Source of the DNA: CAMDHY01 sp046156265
Lineage (GTDB): Bacteria > Pseudomonadota > Alphaproteobacteria > Rhizobiales > Segnochrobactraceae
Length of the DNA: 64,000 bases
Assembly: GCF_046156265.1 (NCBI RefSeq)
Contig: NZ_JAWDIR010000047.1
Span: 124,001-188,000, forward strand
Direction of reading: 5' to 3'
A program made the position numbers and the translations under genes. Below, piece by piece: positions 7,506 to 16,321 of the stretch (positions within the stretch are counted from its first letter, which is position 1; each line of letters begins with the position of its first letter). A model generated the notes under the pieces. The model searched no databases, was not told where the DNA came from, and saw only the letters and a list, made by a program, of their open reading frames with translations.

Positions 7506-8921
7506 ATGGTCGCGGCGGTGGTGCAGGCGAGGAGCAAGACCGGTGACGAGGCGGTCGCCCGGGCGATCGCGTCGATCGGCCAGCGGCTGGGAGACCGGCT
7601 GACGGTCAATGCCACCGTCCGCGAGCAGCACGCCAACGTTTTGACCTGGCTGCCGAACCAGCCGCCGGACGCGGTCGCCTTCGCGCTTTCGACCGAGGAA
7701 GTGTCCGAGATCGTCCGGATCTGCGCCGAGCACCGCGTGCCGGTGATCCCGTTCGGCACCGGCACCTCGCTCGAGGGCCACGTCAACGCCCCCCATGGCG
7801 GCGTCTGCATCGACCTGTCGCGCATGGACGCCGTGCTGGCCGTCCACCCGGAGGACCTCGACTGCACGGTACAGGCGGGCGTGACGCGCAAGCGGCTGAA
7901 CGAGCACCTGCGCGACAGCGGCCTGTTCTTTCCGATCGACCCCGGTGCCGACGCGAGCCTCGGCGGCATGGCGGCGACGCGGGCGTCCGGCACCAACGCC
8001 GTGCGCTACGGCACGATGCGCGACAACGTCATCTCGCTCACCGCGGTGATGGCCGACGGCACGATCGTGCGCACCACCCGGCGGGCCCGCAAGACGTCCG
8101 CTGGCTACGACCTGACCCGGCTGCTGGTCGGTTCGGAGGGCACCCTCGGCATCATCACCGAGCTGACGCTGCGGCTGCAGGGCATCCCGCCGGCGGTCGC
8201 CGCCGGGGTCTGCCCGTTCGGTTCGGTCGACGAGGCCTGCCAGACCGTCATCGCCACCATCCAGTCTGGCATCCCGGTCGCGCGCATCGAGCTCCTCGAC
8301 GAGGACGCCATCCGCGCCACCAACCTCTATTCCAAGATGGACCTGCCGGAGCGACCGACGCTGTTCGTCGAGTTCCACGGCACCGAGGCGGGCGTCACCG
8401 AGCAGGTGGCGCTGTTCGGCGAGATCGCCGCCGAGTTCGGCGGCGGCCCGTTCGCGTCAGCGACGCGGGCGGAGGACCGCACGCGTCTCTGGCAGGCCCG
8501 ACACGACGCCTACTGGGCGGGCCGGGGGCTGCGGCCAGGGGCGGAGGGGTTGTCGACGGATGTCTGCGTGCCGATCTCCCGCCTCGCCGACTGCGTGGCG
8601 GAGACGCAGGCCGACATCAGGTCGCTCGGACTGGTGACGACCATCGTCGGCCACGCCGGTGACGGCAACTTCCATGTGCTGGTGCTGGTCGACCGCAACA
8701 GCGTGTCGGAGATGGCCGCGACCGAGACCTTCCTCGAGCGGCTGGCGATCCGCGCGATCGACATGGACGGCACCTGCACCGGCGAGCACGGCATCGGCCA
8801 GGGCAAGATGAAGTACTTGCCTCGCGAGCTCGGCGCCGGGCTCGAGGTGATGCGGTCGATCAAGCGCGCCCTCGACCCCGACGGCATCCTCAATCCGGGC
8901 AAGGTGGTGGCGCCGTCGTGA
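7506..8921 (+). CDS. FAD-binding oxidase, D-lactate/glycolate dehydrogenase (Dld/GlcD) family
   Basis: This 471-residue flavoprotein carries an N-terminal FAD-binding PCMH domain (VPVIPFGTGTSLEGHVNAPHGGVCIDLSRMDAV, then PGADASLGGMAATRASGTNAVRYGTMRDNVI) and a C-terminal FAD-oxidase domain with the metal/substrate motif GHAGDGNFHVLV and GTCTGEHGIGQGK. The sequence is most like cytochrome-linked D-lactate dehydrogenases, but GlcD-type glycolate oxidation uses the same fold. It has no signal peptide. The downstream asmA-like gene begins 52 bases after its stop, without obvious functional linkage. The exact substrate is inferred from family only. Confidence 0.88.
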   Translation: MVAAVVQARSKTGDEAVARAIASIGQRLGDRLTVNATVREQHANVLTWLPNQPPDAVAFALSTEEVSEIVRICAEHRVPVIPFGTGTSLEGHVNAPHGGVCIDLSRMDAVLAVHPEDLDCTVQAGVTRKRLNEHLRDSGLFFPIDPGADASLGGMAATRASGTNAVRYGTMRDNVISLTAVMADGTIVRTTRRARKTSAGYDLTRLLVGSEGTLGIITELTLRLQGIPPAVAAGVCPFGSVDEACQTVIATIQSGIPVARIELLDEDAIRATNLYSKMDLPERPTLFVEFHGTEAGVTEQVALFGEIAAEFGGGPFASATRAEDRTRLWQARHDAYWAGRGLRPGAEGLSTDVCVPISRLADCVAETQADIRSLGLVTTIVGHAGDGNFHVLVLVDRNSVSEMAATETFLERLAIRAIDMDGTCTGEHGIGQGKMKYLPRELGAGLEVMRSIKRALDPDGILNPGKVVAPS

Positions 8922-8973
8922 CGGCGCGCGCCCCTGCCGTCAGCGACGGAGAGACCTGCTGAACGCGTTCCTG

Positions 8974-11900
8974 ATGTCGATCGCGGTGGCGGCCATCCTG
9001 GCGCTGGTGGCAGCGCTGATCGGCCCCTACTTCGTCGACTGGTCGGCCTACCGGGCGGAGATCGAGGGGCAGGCGACGCGGCTGCTCGGCGCCCGCGTGC
9101 GGGTGCTCGGCGATGCGGACCTGAAGCTCCTGCCGACGCCGACGATCGTGCTCGCCGACGTTCGCCTCGGCCCGGAGGGCGACCCCGTCGCCTCGGCCGC
9201 GCGCGTCTATGCCGAGATCGAGCTCGCGCCGCTGCTGCGCGGCGAGGTCGAGGTGACGGCGCTCGAGATCGGCTCGCCGGTGCTGCGGCTCGCGCTCGAC
9301 GCCGAAGGCCGGGTTGGCGACCTCGGCCTGTCGGCCGATCCGGCGGCGCTCGATCCGGCGGACGTCAAGCTCGACCGGGTGACCATCACCGACGGCACCA
9401 TCGAGCTCGACGACGGCCGCAGCGGCGGGCCGCTGACGGTCGACGACATCGACATGACGCTCGAGGCGCGCAGCCTGCTCGGCCCCTTCAAGGCCGACGG
9501 CTCGGCCAGCGTCTCCGGGCTGCAGTCGCGCTTCCGCATCGCCACCGGCGCCGCCGACGGCTCGGGTGCGCTGAAGGTGCAGACCGAGCTCTGGCCGGCG
9601 CTGTGGCCGGCGTCGGTGACGGCGGACGGCATCGTCACCACGCCGGACGGCGTGCCCGTCTACGAGGGAACGGTCGCCGCCGTGCGCGTGCTGCCGCCGC
9701 AAATGGAGGGGGAGCCGCCGCCGACCGAAGCGCCGGCGCGCGGCGAGGGCCGCTTCCGGCTCGACGCCCGCGGCTTCTCCATGCAGGAACTCGCGGTTTC
9801 CTACGGTCCGCCCGACCGGGCCCTCGGCCTCACCGGCCTGCTCGAGATCCCCTTCGGCACCGGCGCCGGCTTCGTCGCGGCGCTGTCGGCGCGCCAGATC
9901 GAGCTAGACCGCATGGCCGGGGCCTCGCTCGACGCACCGCCGCCGCCGTCCGAGGCGCTCGCGAGCCTCGTTGGGACGCTCGCCGGTGCGCCGGCACCGC
10001 CGATCCCCGGCCGGGTGACGCTCGACACGGCGGCGGTGGTGGCCGGCGGCGGCGTCATCCAGGACGTCCGGCTCTCGGCGGAAACGCGGCCGGACGGCTG
10101 GCGGATCGACGCACTCGACGCGGTGCTGCCCGGCCGTTCCGCCCTGTCGCTCTCCGGCGATCTGTCGACCCGAGGATCGCCGAGCTTCGACGGCCGCGTT
10201 CGCCTCGCCTCCGAACAGCCGGGCGTGCTCGCCGGCTGGTGGCGCGCCGCCTCCGCCCGCTCGGCGGCGCCCGGCGCGCTCACCGTCTCCGCCGACGTGC
10301 GCGCCTCCGCCGGTGGCATCGACCTCTCCGACCTCACCATCGCCAACGACGGGCGGGCGCTCTCCGGCGGCTTCGCCTGGCGACCGTCGAGCGACGGCGG
10401 TCGCGGCGGCGTCGATCTCGAACTCGCCGGCGAGCGTCTCGACGTCGACGCCCTGACGACCTTGACGACCCTCGTCGCCGGCGCCTCGCCGGCCGGCCTC
10501 ATCGCCACGGTGGACGGCGACCTGTCGCTGCGCCTGCGCGCCGACGAGGTGGGCGTGCGCGGCTTCACAGGCCGCGGCCTCGACCTCGTCGCCGCCCATG
10601 CCGACGGGGCGCTGACCATCGAGCGGCTGCGGCTCGACGACCTCGCCGGCGCCGCTGTCGACGCCTCCGGCCGCATCGCCGACCTCGCCGCGACGCCGTC
10701 CGGGGCGATCACGGCCAGGCTCGGCGCGCAGCGCCTCGACGGCGTCGCCGCCCTCATCGCGGAGCTTGCGCCCGGCACCGCCTTCGCCGAGGCGTTCGCG
10801 CGGGCGGCGCCGTCGCTGTCGCCGGCCGACCTCACCGCCGACATCGCCGCCGCTCCGGACGGGTCCGGCGTCTCGGCCACGCTTACGCTGAAGGGCACCG
10901 CCGGCGGCGCCCAGGTCGGCGTCACCGGCAGTTTCGAGGGCGACGTGGCGGCCTGGCGCGCCGGCTCCTACGAGGTCGCGGCCACGGCGTCGGGTGTCGA
11001 TGGCGTGCGGCTGCTCGGCCAGCTCGGCGTGCCGGTGCTGCCGATCGCAGCCGGCGGCGACGGGCGGCTGTCGCTCACCGCGACAGGCCGGCCGGCCGAC
11101 GGGCTCACCGTGGCGCTCGATCTCGAAGCCGGCCCGTCGCGGCTCGACGTCGAGGGACGGGTGCGGCTGCCGGAGACCGGTCCGATGGAAGCGAGCCTAG
11201 AAACGGCCCTGTCGAGCCCCGACCTCACGGACGTCGCCCTGGCGCTCGGCCGCATCGTGCCTCTGTTCGAGGGCGGCCTGCCGGTCGAGCTCTACGGCCG
11301 CATCGAGGGACTCGGCACCGGGCTGTCGCTGCAGGGCGTCTCGGGCACAATTTCCGGCGTCGCGGTGTCGGGCAACGGCGCCCTCGACCTCTCCGGCCGC
11401 CGGCCGCGGCTGACGGGCGACCTGACGCTCGCCGAGGCGGACCTCGCCACGCTCGCCGAGTTCGGCCTCGGCGCTGACGCCTTCACGCCGGTCGGCGGGG
11501 AGGCGGGGTGGTCGCAGCGGGCGTTCTCGCCCGGCATCGCCGATGGCCTCGACGCCAACCTGTCGCTGGCGATCGATCGTCTCGCCATCGGAGCCTTCCC
11601 GGTCAGCGGTGCCCGTGGCCGCTTGCGGCTCGACGCCGAGGGGATGCGCATATCGGAGCTCTCGGGCGGCTTCGCCGGCGGTCGCCTCGACGGCGCGCTG
11701 ACCATCCGCCAGGCGGGGGGTGCCGCGACGGTCGGCGGCCGTATCGCCGTCACCAACGCCGACCTGTCGTCGCTCGTCTGGCAGCGCGACGGTGCACCGG
11801 TCGCGACCGGCACCCTCGACGCCGCCCTCGAGCTCGAAGGCCAGGGACGCTCGGCGGCCGCGACGGTCGCGACGCTCGCCGGCAACGGCTCGTTCTCGAT

Positions 11901-12672
11901 CCGCAACGGGACGATCGCCGCCGTCGACCCGGCGGCCTTCGCCACCACGCTCGCCGCCGCCGACGACGGCCTGAAGCTCGACGAGCCGTCGGTGCGGCGT
12001 GTTTTCGAGGAGAGCTTTGGCGCGGGCCGGCTGGTGTTCGGCGACCTGTCCGGCTCCGTCACCGTGGCGGCGGGCGTGCTGCGCCTGCCGAGCCTCGTCG
12101 TCGAGAGACCGGACGCCGAGGTGCGGGGCACCGCCTCGGTCGACCTCGCGGCGCAGACCCTGTCGGCCGACTGGACGCTGTCGGTCGCCGCCGGCGAGCG
12201 CGACCTCAAGGGCGTCTACCCCGCCGCCTCGCTGCGCTTTTCCGGCCCGATCGCGGCGCCCGTGCGCTCGCTCGACGTCACGCCGCTCGTCGCCTTCCTG
12301 ACGCTGCGCGAATCCGAGCGTGAGGCCCGTCGCGTCGAGGCGCTGGAGGCGGAGGTCCGGGAACTGCAGCGCCACGACCGCGACCTTCGCCGCCTGCGCG
12401 AGGACGCTGAGCGCCGGCGGCGCGAAGCCGAGGAGGCGGCGCGCCGCGCCGAGGAGGAGCGGCTGCGGGCGGAGGAGGAAGCGCGCCTGCGCGCTGAGGA
12501 AGAGGCAGAGCGGGTGGCGGCGCAAGAGGCTGCCCGCCGGCAGGCCGAGCAGGACCGCCTCGAGTTGGAACGCCTCGTGCGCGAGGCGGGGGATGGGCAG
12601 CCGCCACTCGACGGCACCTCACCGCGAGAAGCGCCCGCGGAACCGATGCAACTGGTTCCTCCGGCGCAGTAG
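8974..12672 (+). CDS. Large AsmA-family inner-membrane protein
   Basis: This 1232-residue protein has one N-terminal membrane helix (ILALVAALIGPYFVDWSAYRAEIEGQ), directly followed by the AsmA signature (LLGARVRVLGDADLKLLPTPTIVLADVRLG). A very long beta-repeat body with repeated motifs such as LDLSGRRPRLTGDLTLAEADL and an AsmA-like C-terminal domain (about residues 960-1110, with NGSFSIRNGTIAAVDP) follow. The last 110 residues are a Glu/Arg-rich coiled coil (EEAARRAEEERLRAEEEARL). AsmA-like proteins are thought to form lipid-transport bridges between inner and outer membranes. The size is typical for Hyphomicrobiales members. Confidence 0.9.
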   Translation: MSIAVAAILALVAALIGPYFVDWSAYRAEIEGQATRLLGARVRVLGDADLKLLPTPTIVLADVRLGPEGDPVASAARVYAEIELAPLLRGEVEVTALEIGSPVLRLALDAEGRVGDLGLSADPAALDPADVKLDRVTITDGTIELDDGRSGGPLTVDDIDMTLEARSLLGPFKADGSASVSGLQSRFRIATGAADGSGALKVQTELWPALWPASVTADGIVTTPDGVPVYEGTVAAVRVLPPQMEGEPPPTEAPARGEGRFRLDARGFSMQELAVSYGPPDRALGLTGLLEIPFGTGAGFVAALSARQIELDRMAGASLDAPPPPSEALASLVGTLAGAPAPPIPGRVTLDTAAVVAGGGVIQDVRLSAETRPDGWRIDALDAVLPGRSALSLSGDLSTRGSPSFDGRVRLASEQPGVLAGWWRAASARSAAPGALTVSADVRASAGGIDLSDLTIANDGRALSGGFAWRPSSDGGRGGVDLELAGERLDVDALTTLTTLVAGASPAGLIATVDGDLSLRLRADEVGVRGFTGRGLDLVAAHADGALTIERLRLDDLAGAAVDASGRIADLAATPSGAITARLGAQRLDGVAALIAELAPGTAFAEAFARAAPSLSPADLTADIAAAPDGSGVSATLTLKGTAGGAQVGVTGSFEGDVAAWRAGSYEVAATASGVDGVRLLGQLGVPVLPIAAGGDGRLSLTATGRPADGLTVALDLEAGPSRLDVEGRVRLPETGPMEASLETALSSPDLTDVALALGRIVPLFEGGLPVELYGRIEGLGTGLSLQGVSGTISGVAVSGNGALDLSGRRPRLTGDLTLAEADLATLAEFGLGADAFTPVGGEAGWSQRAFSPGIADGLDANLSLAIDRLAIGAFPVSGARGRLRLDAEGMRISELSGGFAGGRLDGALTIRQAGGAATVGGRIAVTNADLSSLVWQRDGAPVATGTLDAALELEGQGRSAAATVATLAGNGSFSIRNGTIAAVDPAAFATTLAAADDGLKLDEPSVRRVFEESFGAGRLVFGDLSGSVTVAAGVLRLPSLVVERPDAEVRGTASVDLAAQTLSADWTLSVAAGERDLKGVYPAASLRFSGPIAAPVRSLDVTPLVAFLTLRESEREARRVEALEAEVRELQRHDRDLRRLREDAERRRREAEEAARRAEEERLRAEEEARLRAEEEAERVAAQEAARRQAEQDRLELERLVREAGDGQPPLDGTSPREAPAEPMQLVPPAQ

Positions 12673-12797
12673 CGGCGACGCTTCGGTCACACTTTTCCTC
12701 GCGGCTGGCGGCGCTGGCATCTTGCCGCGGCCTCGAAATTTCGCGTAAGGGTTGAAACGAGACCCACCGCTTCATCAAACGGTATCGCGGACGCAAC

Positions 12798-14930
12798 ATG
12801 CGCAAGCCAACTCTAGTCGCGCTGGCTATCCTTTGTGTGCAGACCCTGTCCGTCGTCCCGGATACCGCCCGAGCGGCGTCCAGCACGGTGACGATCGAAC
12901 TTGATCCGAAATCGAATACGGGTCTTCGCCCCAAGAGCGGTTGGACCAATCTCGACAAGCCGTCGGTTCTGGGCAAGGCGCCTGCTGGTGCAATGGTCGA
13001 GGTCGTCAACGGCAAGAACGTCCTGTGCAGGACAAAGGCCTCGAAGTCCGGCGCCTGGACGTGCAAGATCGGTCCTCTCGCGGACCGGTTCTACACGCTC
13101 TATGCGCTCTCGGGTAAGCTTGTCAGCAAGCCGGTTCGAGTCCTTGTCGATACGAAGCCGCCGAAGCCTCCGACTTTCTATCCTTCTTACCCGCGGGGGT
13201 TCACCTCCGCGGACGGCAAGTCGAAGGTCTACATCGCCGATTCCGGACGGCTGTCCCTCGACGGTGTCGCATCGGAGTGTGGTGAAGTGATCCTCACCCG
13301 GGGCCGCCGAACCATCGGCCGGGTCGACAGCAACTGTGGCTCATGGGGGAAGGAAGTCGATCTGGCGTCCGGACTGCACGACTTCAGCGCCGTGCTTGTC
13401 GATGCCGCTGGCAACCGCAGTCGCGCAGTCGGGGTCACGCTTTTCGTCGAAGCATCTCTCCCCCGAACGCAATTGGCTGAAATCGGTGGCAATACCGGCG
13501 TTCAGTTCTTCAGTTCCAGCAGCCCCAAGGGCGCACAACTTTCAATCGCCTCGGCTGGCGACGTGAACGGTGATGGCCGCTCTGACGTCGTGATGGGAGA
13601 GAGTGCATTCATCCTTCAGGTGTCGGGCTCCTGGAAGGCCAAGGCCCATCTTGTCTTCGGTTCGTCCAAACTCCCGAAGTCGCCCGTCGATGTCGATACG
13701 CTCAAGGAAGGCCAGGCAGTCGAACTGCTGACGCCGGGGCGCCCCTTCAACATGGGCTTGAGTGTTTCCGGAGCCGGCGACGTAAACGGCGACGGATTTG
13801 ACGATCTCCTGATCGGCTGGCCGACAGGGTCGCCCCTGGGTCGCGAGGACGCCGGCGTGGCCTACGTCGTCTTCGGTGGCGGGAACTTGCCGCGGACGCT
13901 GCACCTCGAGACCCTCGATGGGGCGAACGGCTTCAGGATCGCCGGGCCCTGGGCCGGGAGCCGCCTCGGTGGAACGGTCATCGGCGCGGGGGACGTGAAT
14001 GGGGATGGGCTCGGCGACATCGCCGTGGTCACCGCGCGCCCCAACGAGAAGCCGGCTCGTCCGCACAACGGTGTGACCATCGTCTTCGGCCGCGACACGG
14101 GGTTTCCGCCTGTTCTCGATCTCGCGCACTTCCGGGCCGAGGACGGCTTCGACGTGACCGGGTTTTTCGGCTCGGCTGACGTCTCGCCGACGCTCGCAGC
14201 CGGAGACTTTAACGGCGACGGCTTTTCCGACGTCGCTGCCGGCTATCGGTTCACCGGTGAAGGCCGTGGTGACCTCTATGAGGCGGCCGGTCGGATCCTC
14301 GTCGTTTTCGGCGGCCCGACCGGAAAGCTGAAGTCCGGTTCTGTCGACCGGCCCGCCGACGCCATCGACGCCCTGACGATTGACGGTCGCTTCGGTCACC
14401 CGGATCCGCGCGCGAATTTGGGGGCCAGTCTGGCGGCTGGCGACTTCAATGGCGACGGCGTCGATGATCTGGCCGCTTGCGGTCAAGCCTGCGCCAATGC
14501 CTTTATTTTATATGGCGGCAGGACGTTCCGTAAAGGGTCGATGAAAATCGACGAACTGAAGAACAAAGATGGGTTCGCTTACGCAAATCTGCTGGGGTAT
14601 GCCCGTATGGCAATGAACAGTGCGGGCGACGTCAATGCCGATGGTCGAGACGATGTCCTCATCAGTGATTTCGAAAGCGAGGGCGTGGTTCAACTCGCGT
14701 TCGGTCAGCGGAAGATGAAGCTCCCCGTCTGGCCGATCACCCCCGCATTTGATGACGAAGGACGGATGTTCAGTGGCGCCAATGGCGACGCGGCCGGGAC
14801 GACGCTCAGCCCCGCCGGTGACTTCAATGACGACGGCGTCGAAGATTTCATGGTGAGTACATCCTACGTGTATCCAAGAAAGCGGACGCCGCGTGCGATC
14901 GTTGTATTCGGCGTGCGTCAGGAGAAATAG
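12798..14930 (+). CDS. Exported FG-GAP/integrin-alpha-like repeat protein
   Basis: This 710-residue protein begins with a signal peptide (LALAILCVQTL...DTARAAS, cleavage near residue 26). A bacterial Ig-like module follows (about residues 35-215, with Cys pairs such as CRTKASKSGAWTC and CGEVILTRGRRTIGRVDSNC). At least seven FG-GAP repeats come next, each carrying a Ca-binding loop of the form GDVNGDGRSD, GDVNGDGFDD, GDFNGDGFSD, GDVNADGRDD or GDFNDDGVED. The fold should be a seven-bladed propeller. Such proteins act on the cell surface in adhesion or matrix binding, but the partner is unknown. Its codon use is visibly less GC-rich than the genes before it, which may mean acquisition from elsewhere. 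Confidence 0.88.
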   Translation: MRKPTLVALAILCVQTLSVVPDTARAASSTVTIELDPKSNTGLRPKSGWTNLDKPSVLGKAPAGAMVEVVNGKNVLCRTKASKSGAWTCKIGPLADRFYTLYALSGKLVSKPVRVLVDTKPPKPPTFYPSYPRGFTSADGKSKVYIADSGRLSLDGVASECGEVILTRGRRTIGRVDSNCGSWGKEVDLASGLHDFSAVLVDAAGNRSRAVGVTLFVEASLPRTQLAEIGGNTGVQFFSSSSPKGAQLSIASAGDVNGDGRSDVVMGESAFILQVSGSWKAKAHLVFGSSKLPKSPVDVDTLKEGQAVELLTPGRPFNMGLSVSGAGDVNGDGFDDLLIGWPTGSPLGREDAGVAYVVFGGGNLPRTLHLETLDGANGFRIAGPWAGSRLGGTVIGAGDVNGDGLGDIAVVTARPNEKPARPHNGVTIVFGRDTGFPPVLDLAHFRAEDGFDVTGFFGSADVSPTLAAGDFNGDGFSDVAAGYRFTGEGRGDLYEAAGRILVVFGGPTGKLKSGSVDRPADAIDALTIDGRFGHPDPRANLGASLAAGDFNGDGVDDLAACGQACANAFILYGGRTFRKGSMKIDELKNKDGFAYANLLGYARMAMNSAGDVNADGRDDVLISDFESEGVVQLAFGQRKMKLPVWPITPAFDDEGRMFSGANGDAAGTTLSPAGDFNDDGVEDFMVSTSYVYPRKRTPRAIVVFGVRQEK

Positions 14931-15116
14931 ATGCGCGCTCATCTCCAGTAGTTTACTTCTAAGTCGTTTGAGAAAAGAAGATCGCGATCGGTCAGCCTGA
15001 AGTGACTGGCCGATGGCGCTGTGCACAGGCTCCGATGAGTGTTGCCTTGGAGTCCGGAGGGTAGTGGGGAGGGGGCTGTCGCACCCTCAAGCCTGGGCCG
15101 GCGACGGTCTCCGGGC

Positions 15117-15338
15117 TTAGCCGGCCGGCACCCCCTGCGGTCTTGCCGACAGGACAGCCACGCGAACGGCAGACGCCAATCCACGTTCCCCGCGGCCTCT
15201 GTCGATCTCGGCGACGAGGCGGGGAAGGCTCATCCCACGTATTGCTGCCAGTTCAGCAAGGCCGTCCCAGAACTCCGGCTCGAGCGCCAGACTGGTGCGG
15301 TGGCCTTCCAGCGTCAGTGATCGCTTCTCGAGCGGCAT
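15117..15338 (-). CDS. Small ribbon-helix-helix protein
   Basis: This 73-residue protein fits the ribbon-helix-helix family (RHH_4-like) common next to DUF4169 and SspB genes in Hyphomicrobiales. What is seen: a beta strand (KRSLTLEGHRTSLALE) followed by two helices (EFWDGLAELAAIRGMSLPRLVAEIDRGR). The strand residues are those that would contact DNA. It lies 22 bases after the DUF4169 gene on the same strand, so it is probably the last gene of that unit. Its target is not known. Confidence 0.8.
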   Translation of the reverse strand: MPLEKRSLTLEGHRTSLALEPEFWDGLAELAAIRGMSLPRLVAEIDRGRGERGLASAVRVAVLSARPQGVPAG

Positions 15339-15360
15339 GGCGGCGTCCGGACGCTAGCGG

Positions 15361-15702
15361 CTAGTCGGGTTTCGGGGCGCCGCTGTCGCGCGGCTGCGGG
15401 GCGGGTGGAACGGATGACGGACCAGTTGCTCGGTCAGAGGCGACCCCAACCGACGGGCCAACTGACGGTTCGGATGACGGGCCGAAGGTCGGCCCGGAGG
15501 CCGGTCCAGGGGACGAACCAATTGCCGGGCCGTCCAGGCGGTGAGCCTCGACATCGCGCTCGGCCTTCTCGGCGCGGGCGCGGGCGAGGGTCTTCTCCGC
15601 CTTGCTCAGCCCATGCGCCGCCCGCGCCTGTGCCGCGGCCTCGGCGGCCGCGTCACGGGCCTTGCGCTTTCGGGCGAGGCGGAGGTTGACGATCTCGGCC
15701 AC
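15361..15702 (-). CDS. DUF4169 protein with Gly/Pro/Ser-rich tail
   Basis: This 113-residue protein has the short DUF4169 domain at residues 1-57 (EIVNLRLARKRKARDAAAEAAAQ... AHGLSKAEKTLARARAEKAERDVEAHRLD), a basic, helical segment usually found alone in proteins of about 60 residues. Here a tail of about 56 residues follows, made of irregular GP-S repeats (GPAIGSSPGPASGPTFGPSSEP). The tail is not expected for the family. Function of DUF4169 is unknown; its position between sspB and the RHH gene is conserved in the order, although here a CcdAB pair lies in between. Confidence 0.8.
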   Translation of the reverse strand: MAEIVNLRLARKRKARDAAAEAAAQARAAHGLSKAEKTLARARAEKAERDVEAHRLDGPAIGSSPGPASGPTFGPSSEPSVGPSVGVASDRATGPSSVPPAPQPRDSGAPKPD

Positions 15703-15722
15703 GGGCGGTCCCTCCGGTGCGG

Positions 15723-16028
15723 TCAGAAGCCGGTGAAGAGCAGGTCGAGCGCCCGCACGATGGCGTCGCGGTGGTGGGCGAGGTTGGTCTCGACCCGGCC
15801 GAGGCGATGGTGATCGATGGCGAAGAGCTCTGGCATTGAGACGATGTAGGCACCGCCTGCCACCGTCACCTCGGGCATCAGGATATCCAGACGTTCGACC
15901 GTGCTGGCCTTGAGCAGAGGCGCCACGATCCGCAGACGCAGCGGCGCCACGGCATCATGCTGGATGTCCACGAGATAGGGAGCCTGCGCCGCGCCGCGTC
16001 CGATGTTCCGGTGAACGTCGAACTGCAT
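15723..16028 (-). CDS. ccdB: CcdB-family toxin
   Basis: This 101-residue protein is a CcdB homologue, a gyrase-targeting toxin related in fold to MazF. What is seen: MQFDVHRNIGR at the N-terminus, APYLVDIQHD, LRLRIVAPLLKAS and the C-terminal IVRALDLLFTGF helix with the terminal Gly-Phe expected for CcdB gyrase contact (Trp-Gly-Ile in the F-plasmid protein). The ATG overlaps the antitoxin stop in TGATG (16026-16030), so translation is coupled. The pair sits between sspB and the DUF4169 gene, a position not usual for a toxin system. Confidence 0.88.
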   Translation of the reverse strand: MQFDVHRNIGRGAAQAPYLVDIQHDAVAPLRLRIVAPLLKASTVERLDILMPEVTVAGGAYIVSMPELFAIDHHRLGRVETNLAHHRDAIVRALDLLFTGF

Positions 16029-16255
16029 CAGCCGTAGCGGCGCTCGTCGTCACCGATCGTGCCACGATCGTCGACCTGACGGTTGAACGACGAAATCGCC
16101 TCGCGGTTGCGGTCGGCCCAGGCGGCCTGCTCGGCGATCTTCAACTGTTCGGCGATGCCCCGGGCGGCCGCCGCTCCGAGGTCGACTCCCAACCGCTCCG
16201 CCCGGGAAACGAGCGCCGCATCGAGCGACAAGTGCACAGCCCGCGTGTTCGCCAT
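16028..16255 (-). CDS. ccdA: CcdA-family antitoxin
   Basis: The antitoxin is 75 residues from the ATG at 16255; an earlier GTG would add seven residues, but only the ATG has a GAGG ribosome site about ten bases upstream. The N-terminal strand TRAVHLSLDAALVSRAERLGVDL is a ribbon-helix-helix DNA-binding motif, and the C-terminal part (WADRNREAISSFNRQVDDRGTIGDDERRYG) is the disordered segment that wraps the toxin. Together they would form a type II system that represses its own promoter. The gene precedes and overlaps ccdB. Confidence 0.88.
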   Translation of the reverse strand: MANTRAVHLSLDAALVSRAERLGVDLGAAAARGIAEQLKIAEQAAWADRNREAISSFNRQVDDRGTIGDDERRYG

Positions 16256-16321
16256 GGGGTGACCTCGCATCGCCACACGCCGGAGTTTGGACCCTCGTGC
16301 GGAGGCGTCAAGCGCTTCTGC

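Noticed and set aside
4866..8378. Very long minus-strand open frame (1170 codons) across the radical SAM and oxidase genes
   Set aside because: It is antisense to recognisable genes, has no family motif and is Arg/Ala/Asp-rich, typical of GC-rich shadow frames.
9603..11477. Plus-strand frame of 624 codons within asmA
   Set aside because: Shadow of the asmA frame, Arg-rich, no domain.
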